A stretch of 64,000 nt of DNA from Kluyvera intermedia (lineage in GTDB: Bacteria > Pseudomonadota > Gammaproteobacteria > Enterobacterales > Enterobacteriaceae): contig NZ_CP139986.1 in NCBI RefSeq assembly GCF_034424175.1, positions 4,668,809 through 4,732,808 on the forward strand, read 5' to 3'. The notes below the pieces were generated by a model that was not told the DNA's origin, did no database searches, and worked only from the letters and a program-made list of their open reading frames with translations. Shown piece after piece: positions 51,660-60,837 of the stretch. Numbering within the stretch: position 1 is the first letter of the stretch; each line of letters opens with the position of its first letter. The position numbers and the translations under genes are program-made.

Positions 51660-52433
51660 ATGAGTATGGTTGATACTGCTCCGGGTAAGATTCAGGTTCG
51701 TGATTTGAACTTCTACTACGGCAAATTCCATGCCCTGAAGAACATCAACCTGGATATCGCGAAAAACCAGGTCACCGCGTTTATCGGCCCATCGGGCTGC
51801 GGTAAATCCACGCTGCTGCGTACCTTCAACAAAATGTTTGAACTGTACCCGGAACAGCGTGCGGAAGGCGAAATTCTGCTGGATGGCGACAATATTCTCA
51901 CCAATACCCAGGATATCGCGCTGCTGCGTGCCAAAGTGGGGATGGTGTTCCAGAAGCCAACGCCGTTCCCGATGTCCATTTATGACAACATCGCTTTTGG
52001 CGTGCGTTTGTTTGAAAAACTGTCCCGCACCGATATGGACGAGCGCGTACAGTGGGCGTTGACCAAAGCCGCATTATGGAATGAAACCAAGGATAAACTA
52101 CACCAGAGCGGATACTCTCTGTCTGGTGGTCAACAGCAGCGTCTGTGTATTGCTCGCGGTATCGCGATCCGTCCGGATGTCCTGCTGCTGGATGAGCCGT
52201 GTTCAGCGCTAGACCCAATCTCCACCGGGCGTATCGAAGAGCTGATTACCGAGCTGAAAGAGGATTACACCGTGGTTATCGTGACCCACAACATGCAGCA
52301 GGCTGCGCGTTGCTCCGACCACACGGCGTTCATGTACCTGGGCGAGTTGATTGAGTTCAGCAACACGGACGATCTGTTCACCAAGCCTGCGAAGAAACAA
52401 ACAGAAGATTACATCACCGGCCGTTACGGTTGA
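51660..52433 (+). CDS. pstB: Phosphate ABC transporter ATP-binding protein PstB
   Basis: 257 residues. Walker A GPSGCGKST is near residues 43-51, signature LSGGQQQR, Walker B VLLLDEPCSALDP and switch HN (VTHNMQQA). Start ATG 51660. The end overlaps the possible upstream phoU start. Confidence 0.98.
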   Translation: MSMVDTAPGKIQVRDLNFYYGKFHALKNINLDIAKNQVTAFIGPSGCGKSTLLRTFNKMFELYPEQRAEGEILLDGDNILTNTQDIALLRAKVGMVFQKPTPFPMSIYDNIAFGVRLFEKLSRTDMDERVQWALTKAALWNETKDKLHQSGYSLSGGQQQRLCIARGIAIRPDVLLLDEPCSALDPISTGRIEELITELKEDYTVVIVTHNMQQAARCSDHTAFMYLGELIEFSNTDDLFTKPAKKQTEDYITGRYG

Positions 52434-52447
52434 TTCAGGAGCGCGTT

Positions 52448-53173
52448 ATGGACAGTCTGAACCTTAATAAACATATTTCCGGCCAGTTCAACGCAGAACT
52501 GGAAAGCATCCGTACCCAGGTGATGACCATGGGCGGCATGGTAGAGCAGCAGCTTTCTGATGCGATTACCGCGATGCACAACCAGGATAGCGAGCTGGCA
52601 AAACGCGTCATTGAAGGCGATAAACACGTCAACATGATGGAAGTGGCGATTGATGAAGCCTGCGTACGCATTATTGCTAAACGTCAGCCGACGGCGAGCG
52701 ATCTGCGACTGGTGATGGCGATTATCAAAACTATCGCTGAGCTGGAACGTATTGGCGACGTCGCTGACAAAATCTGTAGCACGGCGCTGGAGAAATTCTC
52801 GCACCAGCATCAGCCGCTGCTGGTCAGCCTGGAATCACTGGGCCGCCACACCGTGCAGATGCTGCATGATGTGCTGGATGCGTTTGCGCGTATGGATCTG
52901 GACGAAGCGGTGCGTATTTACCGCGAAGACAAGAAAGTTGACCAGGAGTATGAGGGCATCGTGCGCCAGTTGATGACCTATATGATGGAAGACCCGCGTA
53001 CCATCCCAAGCGTGTTGACCGCGCTGTTCTGCGCCCGTTCTATCGAGCGCATCGGTGACCGCTGCCAGAATATCTGTGAATACATCTTCTACTTCGTGAA
53101 GGGACAGGATTTCCGTCACGTGAATAGCGATGAGCTGGATAAATTGCTGGCGGGGAAAGAACCAAAGGAATAA
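52448..53173 (+). CDS. phoU: Phosphate signalling protein PhoU
   Basis: 241 residues, two three-helix PhoU repeats (about 10-110 and 115-220) with the metal-binding ERIGDVADKI and ERIGDRCQNI motifs. It links PstB to the PhoR kinase and represses the Pho response when phosphate is plentiful. ATG 52448 is chosen over the in-frame start at 52430 by match to E. coli. Last gene of pstSCAB-phoU. Confidence 0.98.
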   Translation: MDSLNLNKHISGQFNAELESIRTQVMTMGGMVEQQLSDAITAMHNQDSELAKRVIEGDKHVNMMEVAIDEACVRIIAKRQPTASDLRLVMAIIKTIAELERIGDVADKICSTALEKFSHQHQPLLVSLESLGRHTVQMLHDVLDAFARMDLDEAVRIYREDKKVDQEYEGIVRQLMTYMMEDPRTIPSVLTALFCARSIERIGDRCQNICEYIFYFVKGQDFRHVNSDELDKLLAGKEPKE

Positions 53174-53183
53174 CGGTGCAGAT

Positions 53184-53216
53184 TGCCGGATGGCGGCTTC
53201 GCCTTATCCGGCCTAC
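53184..53216. repeat. REP element after phoU
   Basis: A single REP palindrome, GCCGGATGGCGG...CCTTATCCGGCC, lies just downstream of the phoU stop. Confidence 0.8.
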
Positions 53217-53223
53217 GCCGACG

Positions 53224-53312
53224 GTAGCCCGGGCGAGCGAATTGCGACCCCGGGAACGGCTCGATGCTAACCTTCGCGAAATTCCCGGCGGCGCTGCGCT
53301 TGGCCGGGCTAC
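53224..53312. repeat. GTAGCCCGG-CCGGGCTAC palindromic element, copy A
   Basis: An 89-base unit with complementary ends GTAGCCCGG and CCGGGCTAC, and the internal block CCCGGCGGCGCTGCGC. It is the same family as 55503-55582 and the mobB 3' end. It lies between phoU and convergent yieH. Confidence 0.8.
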
Positions 53313-53326
53313 CCGATTATCAATCG

Positions 53327-53992
53327 TTAACCGACGATATCCCACCCACGCGCTTTCCACAGCGCAGGCAGCTGCGATAAATCGGTAAACGTCGTCACCT
53401 TCGGATGATCAATCGGTTTGTTGTGCGGATCGGCGCAGAAATAAAACACTTCCATCCCCGCATCAATTCCCGACTGTGCACCCGCGCTAGAGTCGTCCAC
53501 CAGAATGCAGTTCGCAACGTTAACGTCCATGGCTTTTGCCGCGTGATACATCAACGCCGGATCGGGCTTCCAGCGCTGGATATCATAGCCGCTGAATAAT
53601 TTCTCCGGGAAATGATGCAACATGCCGAGTTTCCCCAGGGAGTGCTGCATTTTGCTGACAGGGCCGTTTGAGACGATGCACATCGGAATATTAACGGCCT
53701 CAACCAACGCATTGGCCCCGGCAATGACTTCCAGTTCCGTATCGAAAAGGCGTGCAACCTCGGCGCGATAAACCGGTTCTAAGTCTGCTTTTGCCAGGTT
53801 TGTCCCATGCTCAGCGTTAATGATGTCGATGATCTCGTAGAGCTTCACGCCCTTGAAACGTTTAAAGATCTCTTCCAGATCGAGCGTGATGCCAAATGTC
53901 TGGAACATATGGACGTAGGCTCGTGAACAGATCACCTCGCTGTCGACCAGCGTGCCATCACAGTCGAAAAATACCGCTTCAACTCTGGACAT
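53327..53992 (-). CDS. yieH: HAD-family 6-phosphogluconate phosphatase YieH
   Basis: 221 residues, the E. coli length. HAD motif I FFDCDGTLVDSE (nucleophile Asp10), motif II SNGP, and motif III/IV KPDP...LVDDSSAG. The cap domain is of the C1 type. E. coli YieH dephosphorylates 6-phosphogluconate and related sugars. Divergent from adeP. Confidence 0.95.
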   Translation of the reverse strand: MSRVEAVFFDCDGTLVDSEVICSRAYVHMFQTFGITLDLEEIFKRFKGVKLYEIIDIINAEHGTNLAKADLEPVYRAEVARLFDTELEVIAGANALVEAVNIPMCIVSNGPVSKMQHSLGKLGMLHHFPEKLFSGYDIQRWKPDPALMYHAAKAMDVNVANCILVDDSSAGAQSGIDAGMEVFYFCADPHNKPIDHPKVTTFTDLSQLPALWKARGWDIVG

Positions 53993-54041
53993 GTCATTTC
54001 CTTTTTAACAAGTTTAACGTTTACGTAATGCAGAATTCAGA

Positions 54042-54057
54042 GACGCAATCGTTGCCG
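54042..54057. promoter_or_regulatory. PurR-like operator upstream of adeP
   Basis: ACGCAATCGTTGCCGT fits 13 of 16 positions of the PurR palindrome ACGCAAACGTTTGCGT. It lies about 105-120 bases before adeP, which belongs to the purine regulon in E. coli. Confidence 0.55.
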
Positions 54058-54161
54058 TATAAGCAAAATCAATGAAAAAAAACATCTCACAACCGCGCCT
54101 ATTGTCGCATTTTGGTATAGGATAGCGACGAATTTTCCTTCCTTGTCTGCGGAAATTGATA

Positions 54162-55496
54162 ATGAGTCAACAACACACCACTCCGGCCTCAGGTCAGGGG
54201 ATACTCGAGCGCGTGTTTAAATTGCGCGAACACGGCACAACGGCACGCACCGAAGTGATCGCCGGTTTTACCACCTTTCTGACGATGGTCTACATCGTTT
54301 TCGTCAACCCGCAAATTCTTGGCGTGGCTGGCATGGACACCAGTGCGGTGTTCGTGACCACCTGTCTGATTGCCGCGCTGGGCAGTATCTTGATGGGCGT
54401 ATTCGCCAACCTGCCGGTAGCGCTGGCGCCAGCGATGGGTCTGAACGCCTTCTTCGCGTTCGTGGTGGTGCAGGCGATGGGTCTGCCGTGGCAGGTAGGC
54501 ATGGGCGCTATTTTCTGGGGCGCTGTGGGTCTGCTGCTGTTGACGATTTTCCGCGTACGCTACTGGATGATTGCCAATATCCCAGTGAGCCTGCGTGTCG
54601 GTATCACCAGTGGTATCGGCCTGTTCATCGGCATGATGGGGCTGAAAAACGCCGGCGTTATCGTGGCAAATAAAGATACCCTGGTTTCTATCGGTAACCT
54701 GACATCCCACAGTGTTCTGTTGGGCGTGCTGGGCTTCTTTATCATCGCTATTCTGGCATCGCGTAATATTCACGCCGCGGTGCTGGTGTCTATTGTTGTG
54801 ACGACCCTGTTGGGTTGGATGCTGGGTGATGTGCACTATAGCGGCATCGTTTCTGCACCACCGAGTATTACTACCGTGGTCGGTCACGTTGATCTGGCTG
54901 GGTCGTTTAATTTGGGTCTGGCGGGGGTTATTTTTTCCTTCATGCTGGTTAACCTGTTTGACTCCTCCGGGACGCTGATTGGCGTGACCGATAAAGCGGG
55001 CCTGGCAGATGAAAAAGGCAAGTTCCCACGCATGAAACAGGCGCTGTTTGTGGACAGCGTGTCTTCGGTTGCCGGTTCCTTTATTGGTACGTCTTCCGTC
55101 ACCGCCTATATCGAGTCTTCTTCCGGTGTTTCCGTCGGTGGACGTACCGGTCTGACGGCGGTAGTTGTGGGCCTGCTGTTCTTGTTGGTGATTTTCCTCT
55201 CACCGCTGGCGGGAATGGTACCGGGCTACGCAGCTGCGGGCGCGCTGATTTACGTTGGGGTACTGATGACCTCAAGCCTGTCACGCGTGAAATGGGATGA
55301 CCTGACTGAAGCGGTTCCGGCGTTTATTACCGCCGTGATGATGCCATTTAGCTTCTCGATCACCGAAGGTATCGCGCTGGGCTTCATCTCCTATTGCATC
55401 ATGAAAATCGGTACCGGTCGTTTCCGCGACCTCAGCCCGTGCGTGATTATCGTCGCACTGCTGTTTGTCCTGAAGATTGTGTTTATTGACGCATAA
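54162..55496 (+). CDS. adeP: Adenine permease AdeP (PurP/YieG)
   Basis: 444 residues with 12-14 membrane helices of the NCS2/AzgA-like family. High-affinity adenine:H+ symport in E. coli. It has the AzgA features AGFTTFLTMVYIVFVNP and ALAPAMGLNAFFAF, and GTSSVTAYIESSSGVSVGGRTGL near residue 305. ATG 54162 is chosen; an in-frame TTG lies two codons earlier. Confidence 0.96.
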   Translation: MSQQHTTPASGQGILERVFKLREHGTTARTEVIAGFTTFLTMVYIVFVNPQILGVAGMDTSAVFVTTCLIAALGSILMGVFANLPVALAPAMGLNAFFAFVVVQAMGLPWQVGMGAIFWGAVGLLLLTIFRVRYWMIANIPVSLRVGITSGIGLFIGMMGLKNAGVIVANKDTLVSIGNLTSHSVLLGVLGFFIIAILASRNIHAAVLVSIVVTTLLGWMLGDVHYSGIVSAPPSITTVVGHVDLAGSFNLGLAGVIFSFMLVNLFDSSGTLIGVTDKAGLADEKGKFPRMKQALFVDSVSSVAGSFIGTSSVTAYIESSSGVSVGGRTGLTAVVVGLLFLLVIFLSPLAGMVPGYAAAGALIYVGVLMTSSLSRVKWDDLTEAVPAFITAVMMPFSFSITEGIALGFISYCIMKIGTGRFRDLSPCVIIVALLFVLKIVFIDA

Positions 55497-55502
55497 TGAC
55501 AG

Positions 55503-55582
55503 GTAGCCCGGACGAGGCGTGAAACGCCGACTCCGGGGCGGTTCGGAGCCAATCCCGGCGGCGCTGCGCCTGGCCGGGCTAC
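55503..55582. repeat. GTAGCCCGG-CCGGGCTAC palindromic element, copy B
   Basis: An 80-base unit with the same complementary ends and internal CCCGGCGGCGCTGCGC block as copy A, seven bases after the adeP stop. Its left half is almost identical to the sequence in which mobB ends. Confidence 0.8.
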
Positions 55583-55597
55583 TTGATTAACCTTTTC

Positions 55598-56164
55598 TTA
55601 TGCCTTAACCCGCTGAATATACTCGCCGAATGCGGTCAATTGACCGGTCAGATGATCCAACGTTCCTTGCTCAATCACTTCACCTAACTGCGGGTCGACC
55701 TTATTCTGGATAACGCCGCCCATAAACTCAGGCTTGTTCATCACCATGGCATCGAGGAAGACCAGAATCTGACGCAGATGATACTGGCAGCGAGCGCCGC
55801 CGATTGCGCCCATTGAGCTGGTCTGAATCAGCACCGGTTTGCCAGCAAGCGGTTGATCGGGCAGACGAGACAACCAGTCGATGGCGTTCTTCAGGCCACC
55901 CGGTACCGAGTAGTTGTACTCAGGGGTGACGATGACCACACCGTCAGCCTGACGAATTTGCTCAGCCAGCGCCTCAACGCTCTGCGGAAATCCCTCTTCT
56001 TGTTGGACGTCAGCATCATACAGCGGGATATCGCCAATGGACGGGAGCGGGGAAATACTCATACCCGTCGGAGCGATCTTTGGCAGGGTACGTGCGACCA
56101 TACCGTTAAACGAACCTTTACGCAGGCTTCCCAGTAACGTAACAACCTTCAACGTTTCAGACAT
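55598..56164 (-). CDS. chrR: NAD(P)H-dependent flavin reductase ChrR (YieF)
   Basis: 188 residues, flavodoxin-like FMN enzyme that reduces quinones, and chromate in vitro. FMN-binding loop LLGSLRKGSFNGMVAR is at residues 10-25, and the signature TPEYNYSVPGGLKNAIDW lies near 80. Same length as in E. coli. Follows yieE in the same direction, 39 bases away. Confidence 0.96.
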   Translation of the reverse strand: MSETLKVVTLLGSLRKGSFNGMVARTLPKIAPTGMSISPLPSIGDIPLYDADVQQEEGFPQSVEALAEQIRQADGVVIVTPEYNYSVPGGLKNAIDWLSRLPDQPLAGKPVLIQTSSMGAIGGARCQYHLRQILVFLDAMVMNKPEFMGGVIQNKVDPQLGEVIEQGTLDHLTGQLTAFGEYIQRVKA

Positions 56165-56203
56165 GATTACTCCTTTGTATCATGAGGCTGTATTCCAGCC
56201 GAA

Positions 56204-56953
56204 TCAGTTGAGTATAAGCGCTTTCTCTGCCGGTAGGCTGGTGAATCTCATCACGCGCGCTGAGGGTTCATGGGCGCGTGTTAACGCATCAGGCAGGCTA
56301 CGCCAGCCGTATTTACCGTCGAATTCCCATACCTTGAGCTTATCAATTGAGGGGGATGCGGCCAGCGACCACACCAGAACATCCTCGGCATCACAGATGA
56401 CTTCAAGCTGGTCGGTATTCGCGGAACGCAGGCGGCCGGAGCCGGGGAGGAGCTGGAGAGTCCTGGGGGAGTCAAGATGGACATCACCGCTCATTTTGAG
56501 CACGCTCTGTCGCAGTGCAACCAGCTGAACGCGGGCTTCATGCGGATCGCTTTGGTTATTAATCCACAATTGCTCATTGCTGGTGAATCGATAGTTTTCC
56601 ATCATTGACGCCTGTGGCGTGTTGCGCAGTGCGCGCAGCAACTCCATATCCAGACCGCATTGACCTTCGGTCGTTAGCGCTACGCCAACAATATTGCCCG
56701 CATAGGCGATGGAAAAATCAGGCAGATGACTGTCTTTAAAAAACGGTTTGCCTTCTAATCTAGTGACTATTTCAGGAAGTTCGCTGATGCCATAAAGCAT
56801 AAACAACAGTTCGGCCAGTAGCGCGCGCGACGCCAGATAGCGTGTGCGGCGATAAGCCGGCAGCTGGCGTGCGATATTGTGACTGGTGGACGATAGCCTG
56901 ACAGACAGTAGATGCCCGTCCTTAAGGATCCCTCTTGCAAAGTGCGTCGCCAT
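56204..56953 (-). CDS. yieE: Predicted 4'-phosphopantetheinyl transferase YieE
   Basis: 249 residues, related to Sfp/AcpT-type transferases that activate carrier proteins. The first motif is CGLDMEL (the usual form is GIDIE), about residues 99-105. The second motif, normally KEAxxK, reads LRQSVLK, without the glutamate; recalled E. coli YieE has RRSVLK here too, so this is a family trait. The carrier-protein target is unknown. The start at ATG 56953 fits E. coli. Confidence 0.85.
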   Translation of the reverse strand: MATHFARGILKDGHLLSVRLSSTSHNIARQLPAYRRTRYLASRALLAELLFMLYGISELPEIVTRLEGKPFFKDSHLPDFSIAYAGNIVGVALTTEGQCGLDMELLRALRNTPQASMMENYRFTSNEQLWINNQSDPHEARVQLVALRQSVLKMSGDVHLDSPRTLQLLPGSGRLRSANTDQLEVICDAEDVLVWSLAASPSIDKLKVWEFDGKYGWRSLPDALTRAHEPSARVMRFTSLPAEKALILN

Positions 56954-57111
56954 TTTTCGCTCCGTGATTAATGGACTGTGGATATTGGAAGAGTAACATT
57001 TACGCTAGTTATGATCAGGTTTTACCGCCTAAAAATGCGATTGAAAAGGGGAATTACGAGACTTTTACACTTCACCCCTAACCGAAATGTATTGTTTTTA
57101 CAAATAATATG

Positions 57112-58071
57112 TCAGGAAACAGAGAGGTATAAGGATTTCAGCGTTTCACGCAGCCAGACTATTTTAGGGTTGTGGCTGTTTCGTTTATGCCAAAGGAGGG
57201 TAAATGGCACCAGCAATTTGTCCAATTGCTGAGCGTCAAACGGCAGAGGCCGCGCCACCAAAGGTAGCTGGTGGAGTTGGTTATAGTAACGACAATAACG
57301 TGGTGCCGTTGCCAGCATGGTGTGTTCTGGCTGGGCGGCCATAAACAATGACTGTTCAAAACCCGGCAGGCTTAGCGCAATAGTCCTCTCTCGCCCCATC
57401 TCCCCAAGCACATCGTCTAATGCCCAGGTGTCGCTTTGCTCCCAACTGATGCTGATGTGTGGGTAACGCAAAAACGTATCCAGATTCCACTCTTCTTGTA
57501 ATGCGGGATGATCCTCGCGCAGCCAGACGCAGGGAAGATCGGAGAACAACACTTCGTAATCTATCGACAGCGGCAATAGACTCAGCAGCTCGCGCGATCG
57601 CGGGTGGCTTTCGCGGCCGGTAAAACCGATATCGACTTCACCACGAATAATGGCATCGAGTGAATCGTAGTCCCAGTTGCGCACTTTGATCGTCGCCTGC
57701 GGATAGCGCTGGTAAATCTGCTGCGATAGTGCGTTGAACATAATCATCACCAGCGGCGTCTCGGCCACCAGGTCGAACTTCAGCCCTCGCGGGGTCTCAT
57801 GGTGAGGCTTATCCAGTAGCTGATTCCCTATCTGCATCCATTCCGCCAGGCTTTGTTCCATGCTCACCATCTGCGGCGTTGGCGTGAGCCCTAGCGGCGT
57901 ATTCACAAACAGCGGATCGTCAAACCAGGCGCGAAGCTTCGACAACGATTTACTGACCGCCGATGGCGTCACGTTCATCCGTTTAGCGGTTTTCGTCACG
58001 CTGCGCTCCTGCATCAGAAGTTGCAGGCAGAGCAGTAAATTAAGATCGAGACTGATGAGGGACTTCTTCAT
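57112..58071 (-). CDS. yidZ: LysR-family regulator YidZ
   Basis: 319 residues. N-terminal winged helix DLNLLLCLQLLMQERSVTKTAKRMNVTPSAVSKSLSKLR (about residues 9-47) and a C-terminal LysR effector domain. In E. coli it has been linked to anaerobic nitric-oxide tolerance; targets are unclear. ATG 58071 (MKKSLISLD) is chosen by match to E. coli. Its start lies within the 3' end of mdtL (32-base overlap). Confidence 0.93.
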   Translation of the reverse strand: MKKSLISLDLNLLLCLQLLMQERSVTKTAKRMNVTPSAVSKSLSKLRAWFDDPLFVNTPLGLTPTPQMVSMEQSLAEWMQIGNQLLDKPHHETPRGLKFDLVAETPLVMIMFNALSQQIYQRYPQATIKVRNWDYDSLDAIIRGEVDIGFTGRESHPRSRELLSLLPLSIDYEVLFSDLPCVWLREDHPALQEEWNLDTFLRYPHISISWEQSDTWALDDVLGEMGRERTIALSLPGFEQSLFMAAQPEHTMLATAPRYCRYYNQLHQLPLVARPLPFDAQQLDKLLVPFTLLWHKRNSHNPKIVWLRETLKSLYLSVS

Positions 58072-59221
58072 GAGCTGGCGCGGACCGGTTAGGAGCAACA
58101 ATGATAATCAGTAGGATGCTCACTATGCTACAGCCAATCAGAATCCCGATCAGCATATTCAGCGCGTCAAGACCCAGGACCGCTGCCAGCCAAATCCACA
58201 GTGACGACCCGCAAACCTGTGCGATGCCCAACGCCGAGCTGGCGACACCTGCGCGCAGCGAAAATGGCCCCAGCGCCTGACTCATTGCAACCCCAAAGCC
58301 CACCGAGAAACCGGCACAAATTAACGTCAGCCCAAACAGGGTGATGGTGTTTGTATTTGAGAGGATTAACACTACGCCAGCAGCCAGGAATAAAACCTGT
58401 GAGGCCAACATGAGCGTGCGGGGTTTAAACACACTCAATGCGAACGGTGTGGAGAAAGAGACGGCCATACTGACGCCCGCCGTCATCGCCATAGTGGTGG
58501 CGTATCCGCCACGATCAAAGCCCATCACTTCCATCAACAACACCGGCGAGGTATTCACGAAGGTGAGGATCACCGATACGCTCAGCGTGGTAATCGCCAG
58601 ACGGCTTAGGAAAAATCGGTTCACCAGCGATTCTGTTGCTGGGTGCTTTCCGCTCGATGTTGAGAGTGCTGCTGGACGCGATTCCCGCAAGATAAAGACG
58701 GATAACAGGCAAACAAGCACACCCATGCCGATCATCGTATAGAACAGGCTTTGCCATGGGTATTTGAGCATAATCAGATGCCCCATTACCGGTGCCAGTA
58801 CTGGGACAATACAGGTAATACCGTTTAATAAAGACAGCACCTTTGCTCGGCGGCGATCGTCCAACGTATCGCGCAATATGGCGAATGCGACCACATAACA
58901 GCAGCCAGCGCCAACCCCTTGAATAAAACGGCCGACCAGGAATGGTGTACCGCTTTGGGCCTGTGAACAAATGACGGAGGCGAGGATATAAATGATGGCT
59001 CCGACAATCGCGACCGGTTTGCGCCCCGACTGGTCGGCAATTCGCCCAGCGAACAGCATGGCGGTTGCCATCCCGGCTAGATAGACAGAAAACGCGATAT
59101 GCAATTGCGCTTCGCTGGCCTGTAAATCAGCAGCAATACGAGGTAATCCCACCAAATACATATCGATACCGGCGGGGTACAGGAGAACCAGGGCAAAACT
59201 GCAGATTAAAAAACGTGTCAT
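58040..59221 (-). CDS. mdtL: MFS multidrug efflux transporter MdtL
   Basis: 393 residues, 12 predicted helices, DHA1 (Bcr/CflA-like) drug:H+ antiporter. Motif A-like loop FAGRIADQSGRKPVAIVG is at about 58-75, and the motif C-like stretch ITCIVPVLAPVMGH follows. E. coli MdtL gives low chloramphenicol resistance. The neighbouring tna operon of E. coli is absent. It overlaps the yidZ start. Confidence 0.94.
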   Translation of the reverse strand: MTRFLICSFALVLLYPAGIDMYLVGLPRIAADLQASEAQLHIAFSVYLAGMATAMLFAGRIADQSGRKPVAIVGAIIYILASVICSQAQSGTPFLVGRFIQGVGAGCCYVVAFAILRDTLDDRRRAKVLSLLNGITCIVPVLAPVMGHLIMLKYPWQSLFYTMIGMGVLVCLLSVFILRESRPAALSTSSGKHPATESLVNRFFLSRLAITTLSVSVILTFVNTSPVLLMEVMGFDRGGYATTMAMTAGVSMAVSFSTPFALSVFKPRTLMLASQVLFLAAGVVLILSNTNTITLFGLTLICAGFSVGFGVAMSQALGPFSLRAGVASSALGIAQVCGSSLWIWLAAVLGLDALNMLIGILIGCSIVSILLIIIVAPNRSAPAHEEVPHQSRS

Positions 59222-59322
59222 AGCGACCTCATGAGGAATGTGGCGCTAAGCATACGGGGAGAGAGTCGGTTGCACGAGTTGCCATTTGGACAACTGGGAT
59301 TTCCTGTGAGGAAAAATAGTGT

Positions 59323-59393
59323 CGCCCGGTGGCGCTACGCATACCGGGCCTACAGATTGTGTTGGCCGGATAAGGCGTAGCTGCCATCCGGCT
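59323..59393. repeat. REP/BIME element between mdtL and mnmE
   Basis: Two inverted units (GCCCGGTGGCGC...TACCGGGCC and GGCCGGATAAGGCG...CCATCCGGC) lie in the place where E. coli has tnaCAB. Confidence 0.85.
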
Positions 59394-59396
59394 GCG

Positions 59397-60761
59397 TTAT
59401 TTACCGATACAGAAGCTGGAGAAAATCCGTCCCAGCAGATCGTCGGAGGTGAATTCGCCAGTAATCTCGCTTAAGCACTGCTGAGACAGCCTCAGCTCCT
59501 CTGCCAGCAGTTCACCCGCCCATGCACCCAGAAGCTGCGCTTTACCCTGTTGCAGGTGTTCTGCTGCGTCTGACAGCGCCTGGAGGTGACGACGGCGTGC
59601 CAGGAAGCCACCTTCCATGTTGGTTTCAAAGCCCATGCTCTGCTTAAGATGGTTGCGCAGTACCTCTACACCTTCACCGGTGCGAGCCGAAAGGCGTACA
59701 AGTGAGTGGCCATTCACTTCGCTGAATTCCAGCGTTTCGCCAGTGATATCCGCTTTATTACGCACCACGGTAATCGGTAATTTTGCCGGTAAACGCTCGA
59801 TAAAGTCGGGCCAGATATCTGCGGGGTCAACGGCGTCCGTCGTCGTGCCATCGACCATAAACAGCACACGGTCGGCCTGTTCAATTTCCTGCCAGGCGCG
59901 CTCAATACCGATACGCTCAACTTCATCGTTAGCATCGCGCAGACCGGCGGTATCAATGATGTGCAGCGGCATGCCGTCGATGTGGATATGCTCGCGCAGC
60001 ACGTCGCGGGTGGTGCCGGCGATATCGGTGACGATAGCCGCTTCACGGCCTGCCAGCGCGTTCAGCAGGCTCGATTTACCGGCGTTGGGGCGACCGGCAA
60101 TCACCACTTTCATCCCTTCGCGCAGCAGGCTGCCCTGGCGCGCTTCAGCGCGTACGGCGTCGAGATCGGCAATCACTTCGTTAAGCTGGGCTTCGATTTT
60201 GCCGTCGGAGAGGAAGTCGATCTCCTCGTCCGGGAAGTCGATGGCTGCTTCCACGTAGATTCGCAGGTGAGTGAGTGCTTCCACAAGATGGTTGACGCGG
60301 CTGGAGAAAGCCCCTTGCAGCGAGTTCAATGCGGAACGCGCGGCCTGTTCAGAGCTGGCATCGATCAGATCGGCAATCGCTTCGGCTTGGGCTAAATCGA
60401 GTTTATCGTTCAAAAATGCGCGTTCGGAAAACTCGCCGGGGTTGGCAATACGCACGCCCGGCAGTGTCAGAATGCGTTTGAGCAGCAAATCGAGAATCAC
60501 CGGGCCGCCGTGGCCTTGAAGCTCTAGTACGTCTTCACCGGTGAAAGAGTTCGGGCCGGGGAACCACAGCGCAATACCCTGATCCAGCGCGCTACCGTCC
60601 TGATCTTTAAATGGCAGATAGTCGGCGTAGCGTGGTTTCGGCAACTTGCCTAGTACCGCCTGTGCGACGTCGCGCGCCTTCAGGCCAGAGATTCGCAAAA
60701 TGCCCACACCACCGCGTCCCGGTGGGGTGGCTTGGGCGACGATAGTGTCGTTATGGCTCAT
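59397..60761 (-). CDS. mnmE: tRNA modification GTPase MnmE (TrmE)
   Basis: 454 residues. The N-terminal folate-binding domain (1-118) begins DTIVAQATPPGRGGVGILRI. The G domain has GRPNAGKSS (about 223-231), DIAGTT, DTAG and NKAD. The C-terminal FCIGK cysteine is present. Works with MnmG on tRNA U34. ATG 60761 is chosen; the frame runs 42 codons further upstream across the yidC terminator, which is not coding. Confidence 0.98.
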   Translation of the reverse strand: MSHNDTIVAQATPPGRGGVGILRISGLKARDVAQAVLGKLPKPRYADYLPFKDQDGSALDQGIALWFPGPNSFTGEDVLELQGHGGPVILDLLLKRILTLPGVRIANPGEFSERAFLNDKLDLAQAEAIADLIDASSEQAARSALNSLQGAFSSRVNHLVEALTHLRIYVEAAIDFPDEEIDFLSDGKIEAQLNEVIADLDAVRAEARQGSLLREGMKVVIAGRPNAGKSSLLNALAGREAAIVTDIAGTTRDVLREHIHIDGMPLHIIDTAGLRDANDEVERIGIERAWQEIEQADRVLFMVDGTTTDAVDPADIWPDFIERLPAKLPITVVRNKADITGETLEFSEVNGHSLVRLSARTGEGVEVLRNHLKQSMGFETNMEGGFLARRRHLQALSDAAEHLQQGKAQLLGAWAGELLAEELRLSQQCLSEITGEFTSDDLLGRIFSSFCIGK

Positions 60762-60784
60762 GGTTAGTCTCAACTTTATGGCAA

Positions 60785-60812
60785 TAAAAAAGGCGGTCAT
60801 TCGACCGCCTTT
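60785..60812 (-). terminator. Terminator after yidC
   Basis: On the minus strand a 10-bp stem (arms 60789-60798 and 60803-60812, AAAGGCGGTC and its complement) is followed by T residues. It separates the rpmH-yidC unit from mnmE. Confidence 0.88.
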
Positions 60813-60837
60813 CATTTTAGCGCTTAACGATACCGAA

